Shown here: positions 1 to 9,899 of the stretch, in pieces | Position numbering within the stretch: position 1 is the stretch's first letter | How the letters are laid out: every line of letters starts with the position of its first letter | DNA from: an uncultured bacterium | Lineage (GTDB): Bacteria; Verrucomicrobiota; Lentisphaeria; Victivallales; UBA1829 | Length of the DNA: 63,539 bases | Direction of reading: 5' to 3' | NCBI GenBank assembly: GCA_902774245.1 | Contig: CACYHQ010000011.1 | Location: forward strand, 1-63,539 | The notes under the pieces: model-generated | The model's input: the letters and a program-made list of their open reading frames with translations, nothing else | Database searches by the model: none | Told to the model about the DNA's origin: nothing | Made by a program: the position numbers and the translations under genes

Positions 1-489
1 GCCGAAGCCGCCCATCATCGGGAAGCCGCCCATGCCGCCGCCCATCGGGGGCATGCCGCCGCCTTCACCGCCGCCCATCGGAGGCATGCCGCCGCCGAAG
101 CCGCCCATCGGGGGCATACCGCCCTGGCCACCGAACATGGCGCCGAAATCGGGCATCTGGCCGCCGAACATGGCGCTGAAATCAGGCATCTGGCCGCCTT
201 CGCCCATCGGAGGCATGCCGCCGCCGAAGCCGCCCATCGGGGGCATACCGCCCTGGCCGCCGCCGAAGCCGCCTGCAGGCATCTGGAAGCCGCCCCCCAT
301 GGGCATGCCGCCCGCGGGAGCGCCGCCGCCGAAGCCGCCCATTGCGGGCGCGCCGCCGGGAGCAGCGCCGGGTGCACCGGCCGGAGCAGCACCGCCGGCC
401 GGAGCCTGAGCGGAGAGCACGGACGCGATCAGCATGGTACCGGCGATGAACGCGCCGGAAGCCAGCATCTTGTTGAACATGTGTTTCAT
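1..489 (-). CDS. Secreted Gly/Met/Phe/Pro-rich protein, N-terminal part (runs off the window)
   Basis: Only the first 163 codons are inside the window and no stop is reached. The start is ATG at 489 with GGAG 8 nt upstream (497-500). Residues 1-24 form a signal peptide ([20 protein letters not shown], then an ASVLSAQ-type cleavage region). The rest is low complexity: Ala/Pro/Gly units, then repeats of the type [12 protein letters not shown] and [14 protein letters not shown]. The [10 protein letters not shown] block and the following PAMGGFGG block are almost the same as in the neighbouring esterase-like gene (686-2617), so the missing C-terminus may also carry a secreted hydrolase domain. 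That is inference; the visible part has no catalytic motif. Confidence 0.72.
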   Translation of the reverse strand, partial: MKHMFNKMLASGAFIAGTMLIASVLSAQAPAGGAAPAGAPGAAPGGAPAMGGFGGGAPAGGMPMGGGFQMPAGGFGGGQGGMPPMGGFGGGMPPMGEGGQMPDFSAMFGGQMPDFGAMFGGQGGMPPMGGFGGGMPPMGGGEGGGMPPMGGGMGGFPMMGGFG

Positions 490-635
490 ACGAATCTCCT
501 TGTATGATTTTTGTTGGATTGGTTGTTTATGTGTTGCGGGACGAGTTTATTTGCTTACATGTTATTTAACGATACCGGAACAAACATTATTGCATGTACT
601 TTTCAAAAAAACCATGTATTTTAGTTTAATTCCGT

Positions 636-666
636 AAAAAACGGGAAGCGGACGAACCGCTTCCCG
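636..666 (-). terminator. Intrinsic terminator of the CE15-like gene
   Basis: Read on the minus strand, a perfect 10-bp stem (CGGGAAGCGG paired with CCGCTTCCCG, 5-nt loop) is followed by six T. It lies 20 nt past the stop codon of the gene at 686-2617. Confidence 0.88.
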
Positions 667-685
667 AAGGATCAGAGAACTGGGC

Positions 686-2617
686 TCAGCGAGGGCCGCC
701 CGCAGCGGGAGCACCAGCGCCGGGAGCGCCGGCAGGTCTGGGAGCGCCGCCCGCGGCACCGGGAGCACCGGCAGGTCTGGGAGCGCCGCCCATGCCGCCG
801 CCGAAGCCGCCCATGCCGCCGCCGAAACCGCCCATGCCGCCGCCGGGACGCTGGCCGCCGTTGGCGTTAGCCGCGGGAGCCGGATCCGGCTTGGGCTGCG
901 GAGGAACCGTGCCGCCGAAGGAGTCGAACAGCGGATCCTTGTTGACCGGGAGTTCGAACGCGGAGGTCGTGAGGCAGGTGAGATCGGTCTTGGACTTGAT
1001 GCCGTAGACTTTCTCGTTGAAGTAGTCGATCATGTAGTTCATGTCTTCGGCCGTGACAGCGTGGCCGGACTTGTGGATGTTCGCGACGATATTGTCGCCG
1101 AGGCCGAGCTTCTCATAGGAGGCCTTCGCGGCGCGGAAGGTGAGCCACATGGCCGGGGCGTTCACCCAGTCTTCACCCGTGCAGGAGCCGATGATGAAGA
1201 GGTAACGGTTCGGATCGGCGCAGAGCATGGCGAGCATGTGCTGGTCGACGGGGAGCGTCTTCGGATCCTTGAAGCACATGAACTTGTTGTTGAACCAGCC
1301 CTGTTCGCCGGTGGCCTGAAGACTGTCGATCGGCTCGTTCCGGCCGTACTTGTATTCCTTGGAATCGTTCTTGCTGGAGAAGTCGTAGGTCTTGCCTTCG
1401 GAGACGTAGCGGTACATCGCGACGCCGCCCGCGCCGGAGCAGGACGGAGCGCACATCTTGATGCGGGGCTCGAACGCGCCGCAGACCATGGCGGCCTTGC
1501 CGTAACGGGAGACGCCGGTCACGATGGTGTTCTTCGGGTTGATATTGAGTTCCTTGCCCGCGCCCTTTTCGAGGGCGTCGATGATGCGGGAAATGCCCCA
1601 GCTCCAGGCGAGGAGTTCGCCGGTCTGTTCCTTCCAGTCTTCGCCGTAGGGATACAGATCGTAGAAGAGGCCGGTGTGACGGTTGTTGTCAGCGGCGATG
1701 TTGGTGACGCCGCCCATGAAACCGCCGCCACCGCCGAAGGTCATGGAAGCATAGCCGCGGGAGGCCGCGACCGCTTCCTGCGCGCCGTGCATGCCGAGGA
1801 CGACGGGCCAGCCGCCTTCCGGCATCTTGACTTCGTCGCTGGCGGTCGGGAGCGTGATGTTCACGTCGAACGTGCCGGACTTGCCGGTGCTCTTGCGGGT
1901 GACGGTCACGGTCATGGACTTGCGGCCGTTGTTGTCGCCTTCGTTCATCTTGTAGGAGACATCGACTTCGGAGCCGTCGTGCCACACGCCGTACATGTAG
2001 TATTCATAGAGTTTCTTGATCTCTTCGGCGCGCTTCGACCAGTTGTCCTTGGTCACGGCGGTGCCGTCGCGGAATTTCATGACTTCCGGATACGCGTCGG
2101 AGGCCTTCAGATCCTTGACCATCGGGAAACCGCTGTCATCGGCCTTTTCGGGTTCCGTGCTGCGGATGCCGCCGGGGAGAGTCGCCATGTCGACCGCCGG
2201 GGTCTGATTCTGCTGGCCGCCGCCCATGCCGGGGAAGCCGCCCATGCCGCCGCCCATACCCATGCCGCCGAAGCCGCCCATGCCACCGCCGAAGCCGCCC
2301 ATGCCGCCGCCTGCGGGTCTCTGTCCGCCTGCGCCGGGTGCGCCAGCGGGTCTCTGTCCGCCTGCGCCGGGCGCGCCAGCGCCGGGACCGCCCGCGGGTC
2401 TCTGTCCGCCAGCGCCGGGCGCGCCGCCCATACCCATGCCGCCGAAGCCGCCGAAGCCGCCCATGGCGGGTGCGCCGCCGGGAGCAGCGCCGCCGGGAGC
2501 AGCACCACCGGGAGCAGCACCGCCGGCCGGAGCCTGCGCGGAAAGTGATGTTGCGAGGAAGAGCGCCCCTGCGAGAACTGAGCAGGAGACGACTGCCGAT
2601 TGGACATAACGTTTCAT
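686..2617 (-). CDS. Secreted CE15 (glucuronoyl esterase)-like protein with Gly-rich flanks
   Basis: 643 residues from ATG at 2617, which has GGAG 5 nt upstream; the longer open frame to 2686 has no such site. Signal peptide at residues 1-28 (ends SLSAQA). Residues about 29-150 are Gly/Pro/Met/Phe repeats. Residues about 160-590 form an alpha/beta hydrolase domain with GVSRYGKAA near 368, matching the G-C/V-S-R-x-G-K nucleophile block of CE15, followed by CAPSCSGAGG, and a late SGHAVTAEDM that supplies the expected histidine near 520. CE15 enzymes cleave ester bonds between glucuronoyl groups of xylan and lignin alcohols. The C-terminal 50 residues again are Gly/Pro repeats, so the catalytic domain is sandwiched between two low-complexity segments. 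Probably exported to the periplasm or surface. The family call is from motifs only; a related acetyl xylan esterase is possible. Confidence 0.8.
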   Translation of the reverse strand: MKRYVQSAVVSCSVLAGALFLATSLSAQAPAGGAAPGGAAPGGAAPGGAPAMGGFGGFGGMGMGGAPGAGGQRPAGGPGAGAPGAGGQRPAGAPGAGGQRPAGGGMGGFGGGMGGFGGMGMGGGMGGFPGMGGGQQNQTPAVDMATLPGGIRSTEPEKADDSGFPMVKDLKASDAYPEVMKFRDGTAVTKDNWSKRAEEIKKLYEYYMYGVWHDGSEVDVSYKMNEGDNNGRKSMTVTVTRKSTGKSGTFDVNITLPTASDEVKMPEGGWPVVLGMHGAQEAVAASRGYASMTFGGGGGFMGGVTNIAADNNRHTGLFYDLYPYGEDWKEQTGELLAWSWGISRIIDALEKGAGKELNINPKNTIVTGVSRYGKAAMVCGAFEPRIKMCAPSCSGAGGVAMYRYVSEGKTYDFSSKNDSKEYKYGRNEPIDSLQATGEQGWFNNKFMCFKDPKTLPVDQHMLAMLCADPNRYLFIIGSCTGEDWVNAPAMWLTFRAAKASYEKLGLGDNIVANIHKSGHAVTAEDMNYMIDYFNEKVYGIKSKTDLTCLTTSAFELPVNKDPLFDSFGGTVPPQPKPDPAPAANANGGQRPGGGMGGFGGGMGGFGGGMGGAPRPAGAPGAAGGAPRPAGAPGAGAPAAGGPR

Positions 2618-2729
2618 AAAAACTCCATTATGTTTGGGGGTTAAGAAATGAGGAGAGGTGAATTGATTTTTGATGAACGCAAACACGCTTTTGAGTTGGT
2701 TTCAACAGCAAAAAGTGCATTTCACCGAT

Positions 2730-2758
2730 AGTATACCATTCATCTGAGCAAAAGTCAA
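2730..2758 (-). promoter_or_regulatory. Sigma70-type promoter of the CE15-like gene
   Basis: On the minus strand TTGACT (2753-2758), a 17-nt spacer and TATACT (2730-2735) form a near-consensus promoter about 110 nt upstream of the ATG at 2617. Confidence 0.75.
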
Positions 2759-2939
2759 GGTTAATTCACGCAAAAATGTCGGCTTTATTGATTATTCTCT
2801 AAACATAAGAGTGTTTAACATGTTTTTTGGTCTTTCGGATTATTTAGCGAAATCCAATATTCAGCCGTCCGCATCGTCCACTCGATGAAACTTTTTTCGG
2901 GCGGTTCTCGGGTTTTCCAAACTTTTTTCTTTTCCGCGC

Positions 2940-2968
2940 TTGCATTATGCGCGCACACGGGATATATT
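2940..2968 (+). promoter_or_regulatory. Promoter at the head of the nitrogenase-like operon
   Basis: TTGCAT (2940-2945), 17-nt spacer, TATATT (2963-2968), placing transcription start about 35 nt before the first gene. The rest of the 393-nt stretch 2618-3010 holds the divergent promoter at 2730-2758 and otherwise shows no gene or strong hairpin that I could recognise. Confidence 0.65.
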
Positions 2969-3010
2969 AGGTGGTAATCTTTCAACCACAACCAACGGAA
3001 CGGAATCGCA

Positions 3011-3268
3011 ATGGAAACACGTGTGGCGGTATTGGCGATCCTCGCGGAGAGTTTCGACTCCGCGGAGCAGATCAACGCGCTCCTGCACGATTTCGGTCCG
3101 TACATCGTAGGCCGCATGGGCCTGCCCTACCGCGAAAGGAACGTCAACGTCATCAGCATCGTGATCGATGCTCCGCCGGACAAGATCAACGCTCTTGCCG
3201 GAAAACTCGGACGCATCGGAGGAGTCACGGCGAAAGCCGTCTACTCCAACCTCATAACAGCTCACTGA
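3011..3268 (+). CDS. TM1266-type ACT-like protein (iron-only hydrogenase system regulator family)
   Basis: 85 residues. The pattern of an ACT-like fold is visible: beta strand VAVLAILAE, a helix, GRMGLPYRERNVNVISIVIDA, and a final strand GGVTAKAVYSN. This matches the small TM1266 family, which is normally found beside [FeFe]-hydrogenase maturation genes and is annotated as an iron-only hydrogenase system regulator; its ligand and target are not established. It lacks a DNA-binding domain, so regulation would be through ligand or protein binding. It is the first gene of the operon, behind the promoter at 2940-2968, and is followed after 265 nt by hydE, which fits the usual association of the family. 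Confidence 0.75.
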   Translation: METRVAVLAILAESFDSAEQINALLHDFGPYIVGRMGLPYRERNVNVISIVIDAPPDKINALAGKLGRIGGVTAKAVYSNLITAH

Positions 3269-3533
3269 GTCCGCCGCCCGGCGAAAACCGGAAGCGGATT
3301 CATCCGATCAGATAGCAACACAACATCCCCTGACGCTGAAAAGTATTTTGAGGCGGAAGACCGAGCGTGCGGCATCGGACCGGACTGCGGAAACCGCATG
3401 ACATTTGTGCGGCGCGCGCATGTTCCGATCGACCATCCACGGCCGGATCCTTCACCAGGGGATCGCGGCCGATTCTTTTATTCAGCAGAGTCCGAGTGAA
3501 AAGAAACGGCGGCGGAAACCGCAGGAAACGCGC
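3269..3533 (+). other. 265-nt non-coding gap inside the operon head
   Basis: All other gaps in this operon are at most 1 nt, so this gap stands out. No reading frame in it looks like protein. It contains a small hairpin (GCGG-AAA-CCGC near 3387-3397) and a GC-rich segment at 3360-3430. I see no intrinsic terminator and no clear promoter. It may be a structured leader for hydE or simply spacer; I cannot identify a known riboswitch class. Confidence 0.35.
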
Positions 3534-4601
3534 ATGAACGCAAAGAAACGACAGAACGAGCTCAGGATCGACCGCCTGAACGCGGAGAAACGCCTCCCTC
3601 ATGAGGATTGGACGGCGCTGCTCTCCACGTGGGACGAGTCCGACCGCGCATACGCAGCAGGGATTGCCCGCGGGCTCGCGACCGCCCGGTTCGGGCACCA
3701 CGTTTTCGTGCGGGGCATTGTGGAGTTCTCCAACGTCTGCCGCAACGACTGTCTGTACTGCGGCATCCGCAAGTCAAACCTGAACTTCGAGCGCTATCGT
3801 CTGACCGAGGCGGAGATCATCGACTGCTGCGACGCCGGATACGAATACGGATTCCGCACATTCGTGCTTCAGAGCGGGGAGGATGCCGCCTGGCCGCCGC
3901 ACCGCCTCGCAGCGCTGGTCCGCACGCTCAAAACGAATCACCCGGACTGTGCCGTGACGCTGTCCGTCGGCGAGCTGACGCGCGACGAATATCAACTGCT
4001 GTTCGACGCGGGCGCGGACCGTTATCTTCTGCGGCACGAGACCGCCGATCCGGAGCATTACGCGAAGCTTCACATGCCGAATCAGAGCTGGGAACGCCGC
4101 ATGAGGTGTCTGCGCGACCTGAAGGAGATCGGATTCCAGACCGGATGCGGCTTCATGGTCGGCTCGCCGTACCAGACGCCCGGCACGCTCGCGAAGGACA
4201 TGGAGTTCATCACGGAGTTCCGCCCCGCCATGATCGGCATCGGCCCCTTCATCCCGCACTGCGACACGCCGTTCAGGAATGAACCCGCCGGAAGCGTGGA
4301 GTTCACGCTGTTCCTGCTGAGTCTGTGCCGCATCCTGCACCCGGACGTGCTGCTGCCCGCCACGACCGCGCTCGGCTCGCTGGATCCGGTCGGACGCGAA
4401 AAGGGCGTGCTCGCCGGGGCGAACGTCATCATGCCGAACCTGTCGCCGGAACAGGTCCGCGCGAAATACATGCTTTACAACAACAAGACCGCGGTCGACG
4501 TGGACACGCACATCACCACGTCGGATCTGCAGGCGCGCCTGCAGAAGATCGGCTATACGATCAAGGTGAGCCGCGGGGATTACGGAGAAACGTCATGCTG
4601 A
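3534..4601 (+). CDS. hydE: HydE-like radical SAM enzyme
   Basis: 355 residues from ATG 3534 (AGGAA 5 nt upstream); upstream in-frame codons look non-coding. The radical-SAM cluster ligands are in [20 protein letters not shown] (CxxxCxxC). Further HydE-type blocks follow in order: [39 protein letters not shown], and [12 protein letters not shown]. HydE acts in [FeFe]-hydrogenase H-cluster assembly on the Fe(Cys)(CO)2CN complex delivered by HydG. The C-terminal cysteines that hold an accessory cluster in some HydE proteins are absent (only a final Cys remains). No hydF, hydG or hydrogenase gene is in the window, and the gene overlaps the next nifH-like gene by 7 nt, so translation is coupled to the nitrogenase-like set. 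It may therefore serve a different iron complex from the H-cluster; that is inference. Confidence 0.85.
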   Translation: MNAKKRQNELRIDRLNAEKRLPHEDWTALLSTWDESDRAYAAGIARGLATARFGHHVFVRGIVEFSNVCRNDCLYCGIRKSNLNFERYRLTEAEIIDCCDAGYEYGFRTFVLQSGEDAAWPPHRLAALVRTLKTNHPDCAVTLSVGELTRDEYQLLFDAGADRYLLRHETADPEHYAKLHMPNQSWERRMRCLRDLKEIGFQTGCGFMVGSPYQTPGTLAKDMEFITEFRPAMIGIGPFIPHCDTPFRNEPAGSVEFTLFLLSLCRILHPDVLLPATTALGSLDPVGREKGVLAGANVIMPNLSPEQVRAKYMLYNNKTAVDVDTHITTSDLQARLQKIGYTIKVSRGDYGETSC

Positions 4602-5365
4602 AACTCGCATTCTACGGAAAAGGCGGCATCGGGAAATCCACGACCGTATCGAACCTCGCCTCGGCGTTCGCCGCGAACGGACTCAAAGTCATGCAGATCG
4701 GGTGCGACCCGAAGGCTGATTCCACCGCGTCCCTGCACGGCGGCGCGCGCATCCGTTCCATCCTCGACCTCGTCCGCGAACGCAACAACGATTTCACGCT
4801 CGACGAAATGGTCCGCGAGGGCGACGGCGGCGTGATCTGCGTGGAGGCGGGCGGCCCGACGCCCGGACTCGGCTGCGCAGGACGCGGCATCATCACCGCG
4901 CTGGAGAAACTCCAGGAAAAGGGCGCGTACGACGTGTACAAGCCGGACGTGGTGCTGTACGACGTGCTGGGCGACGTGGTCTGCGGCGGGTTCTCCATGC
5001 CGATGCGCAAGGGCTATGCCGACCGTGTGTTCATCCTCACTTCAGGCGAGACCATGTCCATTTACGCCGCCGCGAACATCGCCATGGCGGTGAAGAATTT
5101 CAGGGGGCGCGGCTATGCTTCGCTCGGCGGATTCGTGCTGAACCGCAGGAACGCGCCGGACGAGGACGCGAAGGCGGCGAAACTGGCGGCGGATTTCGAC
5201 TCCTCAATCATCGGCGCGCTCGACTGGAGCGAGACTGTCCAGCAGGCCGAACAGCTCGGGAAGACCGTCGTGCACGCTTTCCCGGAGAGCCCGATGGCCG
5301 CGCAGTACCGCGCGCTTGCGGATGCCGTGCTCGCCGCCGCCCGGAAAGGAGAAGCTCCATGCTGA
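4595..5365 (+). CDS. NifH-like reductase, first copy
   Basis: 256 residues, ATG at 4595 overlapping hydE, with GGAG upstream. P-loop GKGGIGKST at residues 8-16, [10 protein letters not shown] (Switch region), and the two cysteines that would bridge a [4Fe-4S] cluster between subunits: GCAGRG and [10 protein letters not shown]. All features of an ATP-dependent electron donor of the NifH/BchL/CfbC family are present. Slightly shorter than true NifH (about 275-295 residues). It should deliver single electrons, driven by ATP, to the D/K-like pair encoded directly downstream. Its C-terminal half ([18 protein letters not shown]) departs from the second copy at 7837-8601, suggesting that each copy serves its own partner. 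Confidence 0.9.
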   Translation: MLKLAFYGKGGIGKSTTVSNLASAFAANGLKVMQIGCDPKADSTASLHGGARIRSILDLVRERNNDFTLDEMVREGDGGVICVEAGGPTPGLGCAGRGIITALEKLQEKGAYDVYKPDVVLYDVLGDVVCGGFSMPMRKGYADRVFILTSGETMSIYAAANIAMAVKNFRGRGYASLGGFVLNRRNAPDEDAKAAKLAADFDSSIIGALDWSETVQQAEQLGKTVVHAFPESPMAAQYRALADAVLAAARKGEAPC

Positions 5366-6693
5366 AACGTTTGAACGGGCAAGACGACATGACCGGGGCG
5401 GAAGTCGCGATCCGCGACGCCGAATTCCCCGTGCCGTTCGTCTCCGGCCTCGAATACAACGCCCCCGCCCGCGGGCCGTGGAACATCGTCCACACGGGCA
5501 TGCTGATCCCCGAGTCGCACCAGGTCTTCGCCTGCGCGCAGGGCTGTCTCCGCGGCGTGATCCTGACCGCCGCCGAAATGATCGCCATGGACCGCATGTC
5601 ATGGATCTCCGTGGACCAGAACGACCTGTTCGACGGCTCACTGGAACGCAACATCGTGGACGGCACGGCGGAGATCATCCGCAAACTGCCGAAGAAGCCG
5701 CGCGCGCTCCTGCTTTTCATCAGCTGCGTGCACCTCTTCGCAGGGTGCGATTTCGAGGTCATGCTGAACGAACTCCGCGCGATGTTCCCGGACATCGACT
5801 TCATCGACTGCTACATGAACCCGACCATGCGCAAGAGCGGCCTCACGCCCGACCAGCTCATGCGCCGTCAGCTCTACGCGCCGTTCCGCCCCTGCCCCGC
5901 CGACAAAAACGCCGTGAATCTCATCGGCAACGACCGTCCGACCAACGAATCCAGCGAGCTCGTCCATCTGATCCATGCCGCCGGACGCGAACTTCGCGAC
6001 ATCACGCTGTGCAAGACCTATGACGAATATATGCGCATGGCGAAAAGCGCGCTGAACATCACCTATCTGCCGACCGCCGCAGCATCCGGAGACGCGCTCG
6101 AAAAACGTCTCGGACGTAAACATCTTTATCTGCCGCTCTCCTATGATTTCGACGAGATTGAACGAAATCTAAACAGCCTTGCCGATGCGCTCGGGATTGC
6201 CGCGCCCGACTGGTCTGGAGCAAAACAGAACGCCGTCCTCGCGCTCGAACAGGCAAAAGCCGTCGTCGGGGACACTCCGGTCGAGATCGACTACACCGCC
6301 ACGCCGCGCCCGGTCGGACTCGCCCTGCTCCTCGCCGAACACGGCTTCAACGTCACGCGCGTCTATACCGACGCCATGATCGAGGAGGAACGCCCCGCGT
6401 TCGAGCGTCTCCGCGCGCTCGCCCCCGACCTGCTGCTGACCGCCACGGTCAACGTGAAGATGCGGTTCGCAGGCAAGGGCGTCCACGAATCCGGCGACGT
6501 GCTGGCGATCGGGCAGAAAGCCGCGTATTTCAGCGGCACGAAACACTTTGTGAACATCGTGTCCGGCGGCGGCATGTACGGATTCGACGGCGTCGCCCGT
6601 CTCGCCCGGCGCATGATCGAAGCCGCAACGCACGAACAGGACACCGAGGTCGTGATCCAGTACAAGGGCCTCGGATGCAGGAGCTGCTTATGA
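5359..6693 (+). CDS. Nitrogenase component 1-like protein, D-type, first module
   Basis: 444 residues, overlapping the preceding nifH-like gene by 7 nt. Belongs to the oxidoreductase/nitrogenase component 1 family (PF00148 type). Cysteines that could bind an interfacial Fe-S cluster lie in [11 protein letters not shown] (near residues 59 and 63) and [18 protein letters not shown] (near 122 and 129), the latter in the place of the NifD Cys154 motif. Other marked blocks are [17 protein letters not shown] and a late [10 protein letters not shown]; the protein ends in GCRSC, a CxxC tail. The Cys and His that hold FeMo-cofactor in NifD are not recognisable, so nitrogen fixation is unlikely. It probably forms a heterodimer with the next gene product. 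The substrate is unknown. Confidence 0.82.
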   Translation: MLKRLNGQDDMTGAEVAIRDAEFPVPFVSGLEYNAPARGPWNIVHTGMLIPESHQVFACAQGCLRGVILTAAEMIAMDRMSWISVDQNDLFDGSLERNIVDGTAEIIRKLPKKPRALLLFISCVHLFAGCDFEVMLNELRAMFPDIDFIDCYMNPTMRKSGLTPDQLMRRQLYAPFRPCPADKNAVNLIGNDRPTNESSELVHLIHAAGRELRDITLCKTYDEYMRMAKSALNITYLPTAAASGDALEKRLGRKHLYLPLSYDFDEIERNLNSLADALGIAAPDWSGAKQNAVLALEQAKAVVGDTPVEIDYTATPRPVGLALLLAEHGFNVTRVYTDAMIEEERPAFERLRALAPDLLLTATVNVKMRFAGKGVHESGDVLAIGQKAAYFSGTKHFVNIVSGGGMYGFDGVARLARRMIEAATHEQDTEVVIQYKGLGCRSCL

Positions 6694-7835
6694 AACAGAC
6701 CGCCAGAATCATCTCCATACACGCGGCCGACACCTCCGGTGTGTGCTCCATGCTGTACGAACTCGGCGGCATGGTAGTCGTCCACGACGCCTCCGGCTGC
6801 AACTCCACCTACTCCACGCACGACGAACCCCGCTGGTACCGTCAGGACAGCATGATCTACATCTCCGCCCTCACGGAGGCCGACGCGATCCTCGGCAACG
6901 ACGAAAAGCTCATCGCCGACGTCGTGGCAGCCGCAAAGGACCTCTCGCCGCGCTTCATCGCGCTCTGCGGCGCGCCGGTCCCGCTCCTCGCCGGAACCGA
7001 TTTCCCCGCCATCGCCGCCGAGGTCGAATCCCGCACCGGCATCCCGGCGTTCGGGCTCCACACCAGCGGCATGCACTCCTACCTGACCGGAGCCTCCGAG
7101 GCGCTGGAGGCGGTCGTGTCGCGGTTCTGCACCGACGCACTCCCGCGCACAGATGCGCCGTCCGCGAACATCCTCGGCGCGACACCGCTGGATTTCTCCG
7201 TCAACGGCACGATGGAATCCATCATCGAATGGCTGAACAAATCCGGGTTCGAGCTCGTCTCCTGCATGGCGATGGGCAGTACGCTCGACGATATCCGGCG
7301 CGCGTCCGCCGCCCACGTCAACCTCGTCGTTTCCTCCTGCGGGATCGCCGCCGCCGAATATCTCAGAAAACGATTCGGCACGCCGTGGCTCGCGGGCGTC
7401 CCAATCGGAAAAAGCTTCTCCGGCAAGCTCGCATCCGCATTAATGACTGCAAAAGAAACAGGCGCATGCGCCCTGCCCTGCGCCGAACGAGACGCATCCG
7501 CGCCCGGCAAAAAACTCGCCATCCCCGGCGAAACGGTCTTCAGCGGTTCCCTTGCCGCCGCGATCGAATCCGACTTCGGCGCGCCGTGCCGCGTGCTGTG
7601 TCCGCTGGAGGCCGAAGACAGATTGCTCGCGCCCGGCGACATCCGCATCTTCGACGAGGACGCCGCCTCGGAAGCGTTCGCCGCATCCTCCGGCGTGATC
7701 GCCGACCCGATGTACGCGCCGGTCTGCCCCCCGGACGTCCCGTTCCATCGCCTTCCGCACGAGGCGTTTTCAGGCAGATGCTACCGCAAAGAATCCCTGA
7801 ACCTGATCGACCGTCCCCTTCCCTGGAGGTTTTAA
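6690..7835 (+). CDS. Nitrogenase component 1-like protein, K-type, first module
   Basis: 381 residues from ATG 6690 (GGAG 6 nt upstream; ATGA overlap with the preceding stop). A small component 1-like protein, more compact than NifK. The N-terminal block [20 protein letters not shown] carries the single early cysteine that would complete an interfacial cluster with the D-type partner; the same HD/CDA-GC-DEPRW block recurs in the second K-type protein (9896-10957). A central [10 protein letters not shown] block is also shared. Residues after 230 have scattered cysteines without clear pattern. Expected to act as the partner subunit of the 5359-6693 product, receiving electrons from the first NifH-like protein. 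Confidence 0.78.
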   Translation: MKQTARIISIHAADTSGVCSMLYELGGMVVVHDASGCNSTYSTHDEPRWYRQDSMIYISALTEADAILGNDEKLIADVVAAAKDLSPRFIALCGAPVPLLAGTDFPAIAAEVESRTGIPAFGLHTSGMHSYLTGASEALEAVVSRFCTDALPRTDAPSANILGATPLDFSVNGTMESIIEWLNKSGFELVSCMAMGSTLDDIRRASAAHVNLVVSSCGIAAAEYLRKRFGTPWLAGVPIGKSFSGKLASALMTAKETGACALPCAERDASAPGKKLAIPGETVFSGSLAAAIESDFGAPCRVLCPLEAEDRLLAPGDIRIFDEDAASEAFAASSGVIADPMYAPVCPPDVPFHRLPHEAFSGRCYRKESLNLIDRPLPWRF

Positions 7836-7836
7836 C

Positions 7837-8601
7837 ATGCTGAAACTCGCGATATACGGTAAAGGCGGCATCGGCAAGTCGACCGTGACATCCAACCTCG
7901 CGGCGGCGTTCGCGCGCCTCGGATGCAAGGTCATCCAGATCGGCTGCGACCCGAAGGCCGACTCCACCATCAATCTGCTCGGCGGCGATCCCGTGATCCC
8001 CGTCATGAACTTCCTGCGCGAACACGACCGCGAACCCGAACGCATCGAGGAGATCGCAAAGACCGGATTCGGCGGGGTGCTGTGCATCGAGACCGGCGGT
8101 CCGACCCCCGGCCTCGGCTGCGCCGGACGAGGAATCATCACCACGTTCAGTCTGCTCGCCGACCTGAAACTGTTCGAAACGTACAAGCCCGATGTGGTGC
8201 TCTACGACGTGCTGGGCGACGTAGTGTGCGGCGGATTCGCCGCCCCGATCCGCGAAGGATACGCCTCGCAGGTCCTGATCGTGACCTCCGGCGAAAAGAT
8301 GGCGCTCTATGCGGCAAACAACATCAACAGCGCCGTGCACAATTTCGAGGACCGCGGCTACGCCGCCGTGCGCGGCATCGTGCTGAACCGCCGGAGCGTC
8401 GACCGCGAAGAGGAGAAAGTGCGCGCCTTCGCGGACGCGAACGGCCTCCCGATCGTGGCGGACATCCCGCGCAGCGGCGACATCATCCGGTTCGAGGACA
8501 TGGGGAAAACGGTCGTCGAAGGCAACCCCGAGCTCGACGTCAGCAAGCGCTTCCTCGCGCTTGCGCAACTCCTTCTCGACGAGGAGAAAGCATCCGCATG
8601 A
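7837..8601 (+). CDS. NifH-like reductase, second copy
   Basis: 254 residues, starting 2 nt after the preceding gene, with GGAGG upstream. P-loop GKGGIGKST at residues 8-16, [22 protein letters not shown] and [10 protein letters not shown] with the two cluster cysteines. It differs from the first copy mainly after residue 165, where it keeps the more usual NifH-like [19 protein letters not shown] block that contacts the component 1 partner. The high identity around the P-loop and the divergence at the docking face point to a duplicated module in which each reductase serves a separate D/K pair. Confidence 0.9.
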   Translation: MLKLAIYGKGGIGKSTVTSNLAAAFARLGCKVIQIGCDPKADSTINLLGGDPVIPVMNFLREHDREPERIEEIAKTGFGGVLCIETGGPTPGLGCAGRGIITTFSLLADLKLFETYKPDVVLYDVLGDVVCGGFAAPIREGYASQVLIVTSGEKMALYAANNINSAVHNFEDRGYAAVRGIVLNRRSVDREEEKVRAFADANGLPIVADIPRSGDIIRFEDMGKTVVEGNPELDVSKRFLALAQLLLDEEKASA

Positions 8602-9899
8602 ATCACGCGTACTCCATCACGGCGGCCGAACTCGCGGCGCGCGGCAGGGACGACATCCCGCCCGAACTGCTCTCCTCCGCTCATCTCATCTACAGCTCCC
8701 CGGCCACGCTGGCGTTCAACTCGCCCGGCGCGCAGGGATTCGGTGTGAAACGCGCCGGTCTCGCCGTGCCCGGGTCGGTCATGCTGCTGGTCGCCCCGGC
8801 CTGCTGCGGACGAAACACCTCCGCGCTCGGCTGCGAGGCGTCCCTCGCCGAACGGTTCTTCTACCTCATGCAGGACGACACGGACATCGTGACGGGGCGC
8901 CATCTGGCGCGCATCCCGGAAGCCGTGAAGGATGTCTGCGATTCCTGCGCGGTGCGTCCGTCCGCGGTCATGATCTGCATCACGTGCGTGGACGCCCTGC
9001 TCGGCACGGACATGGAACGCGTCTGCCGGAAGGCTTCGGACTACGCCGGCGTCCCGGTCGTGCCGTGCTACATGTACGCGCTGACCCGCGAAGGCCGCCT
9101 GCCGCCGATGGTCTCCGTGCGGCGTTCGGTCTACTCCCTGCTTCAGCCGCGCGAAAAAGTCCCGACCTCCGTGAATATCCTCGGTTTCTTCTCGCCCCTG
9201 CGCGACGACACAGAGTTATACACGCTGCTGCGCTCCGCCGGAGTCCGCGCGATCCGCGAAATCTCCCGTTGCGCCGACTATGAAGAATACCAGAAAATGG
9301 CCGAGGCGAACTTCAATCTCGTGCTCAATCAGGAGGCGCGCCATGCCGCCGCCGACTTGCAGAAACGCCTGGGTATCCCGTCCGTCGAACTAGCCCGTCT
9401 CTACCAGACGGACAAGATCGCGAACCAGTACCGTCTGCTCGGACAGGCAGTCGGCGCGGAGTTCGACGATGCGCCCTACCGCGAACGAGCCGAACAGACC
9501 ATTGTCAATTTCAAAAACGCGTTCGGACACCGCACTTTCGCCGTCGGCGAATGGCTGAACGCCGATCCCTTCGAGCTTTCGTTGTCTCTGATCCGCAACG
9601 GATTCTCCGTCTCCGAAATCTTCGGCACGGTCGGCGGTTCCAACTTCGTCTACGTGAAGAAGATCGCCGCGCTCAGCCCGGAAACGAAAATCTACTCCAA
9701 TCTCTCCCCGTCCATGATGTTCTACGATGGCGCGGACTCACACTGCGACACGGTCATCGGACGCGACGCGATGTACTACCATCCGGCACTGCCCGGCGTG
9801 GCGTGGAACGACGAACGCCAGCCGTTCGGGTACGCCGGAGTCGCCGCACTCTTCGGTGCGCTCGAAAAAGCGCTATCTGGAAAGGAGGGTACTCGATGA
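8598..9899 (+). CDS. Nitrogenase component 1-like protein, D-type, second module
   Basis: 433 residues; ATG 8598 overlaps the preceding stop (ATGA). Component 1 family. Candidate cluster ligands: [20 protein letters not shown] (three cysteines), DVCDSCAV, and [19 protein letters not shown] in the NifD Cys154 position. The [12 protein letters not shown] segment after the first cysteine block also looks like component 1 proteins. Later blocks [31 protein letters not shown] and YYHPALPGV have no counterpart in the first module, so the two D-type proteins are clearly distinct in sequence. FeMo-cofactor ligands are not recognisable. Substrate unknown. Pairs with the K-type protein that follows. 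Confidence 0.8.
   Translation: MNHAYSITAAELAARGRDDIPPELLSSAHLIYSSPATLAFNSPGAQGFGVKRAGLAVPGSVMLLVAPACCGRNTSALGCEASLAERFFYLMQDDTDIVTGRHLARIPEAVKDVCDSCAVRPSAVMICITCVDALLGTDMERVCRKASDYAGVPVVPCYMYALTREGRLPPMVSVRRSVYSLLQPREKVPTSVNILGFFSPLRDDTELYTLLRSAGVRAIREISRCADYEEYQKMAEANFNLVLNQEARHAAADLQKRLGIPSVELARLYQTDKIANQYRLLGQAVGAEFDDAPYRERAEQTIVNFKNAFGHRTFAVGEWLNADPFELSLSLIRNGFSVSEIFGTVGGSNFVYVKKIAALSPETKIYSNLSPSMMFYDGADSHCDTVIGRDAMYYHPALPGVAWNDERQPFGYAGVAALFGALEKALSGKEGTR

Noticed and set aside
1061..2548. 495-codon plus-strand open frame opposite the CE15-like gene
   Set aside because: His/Ala/Gly-rich shadow of a gene whose esterase motifs are clear on the minus strand.
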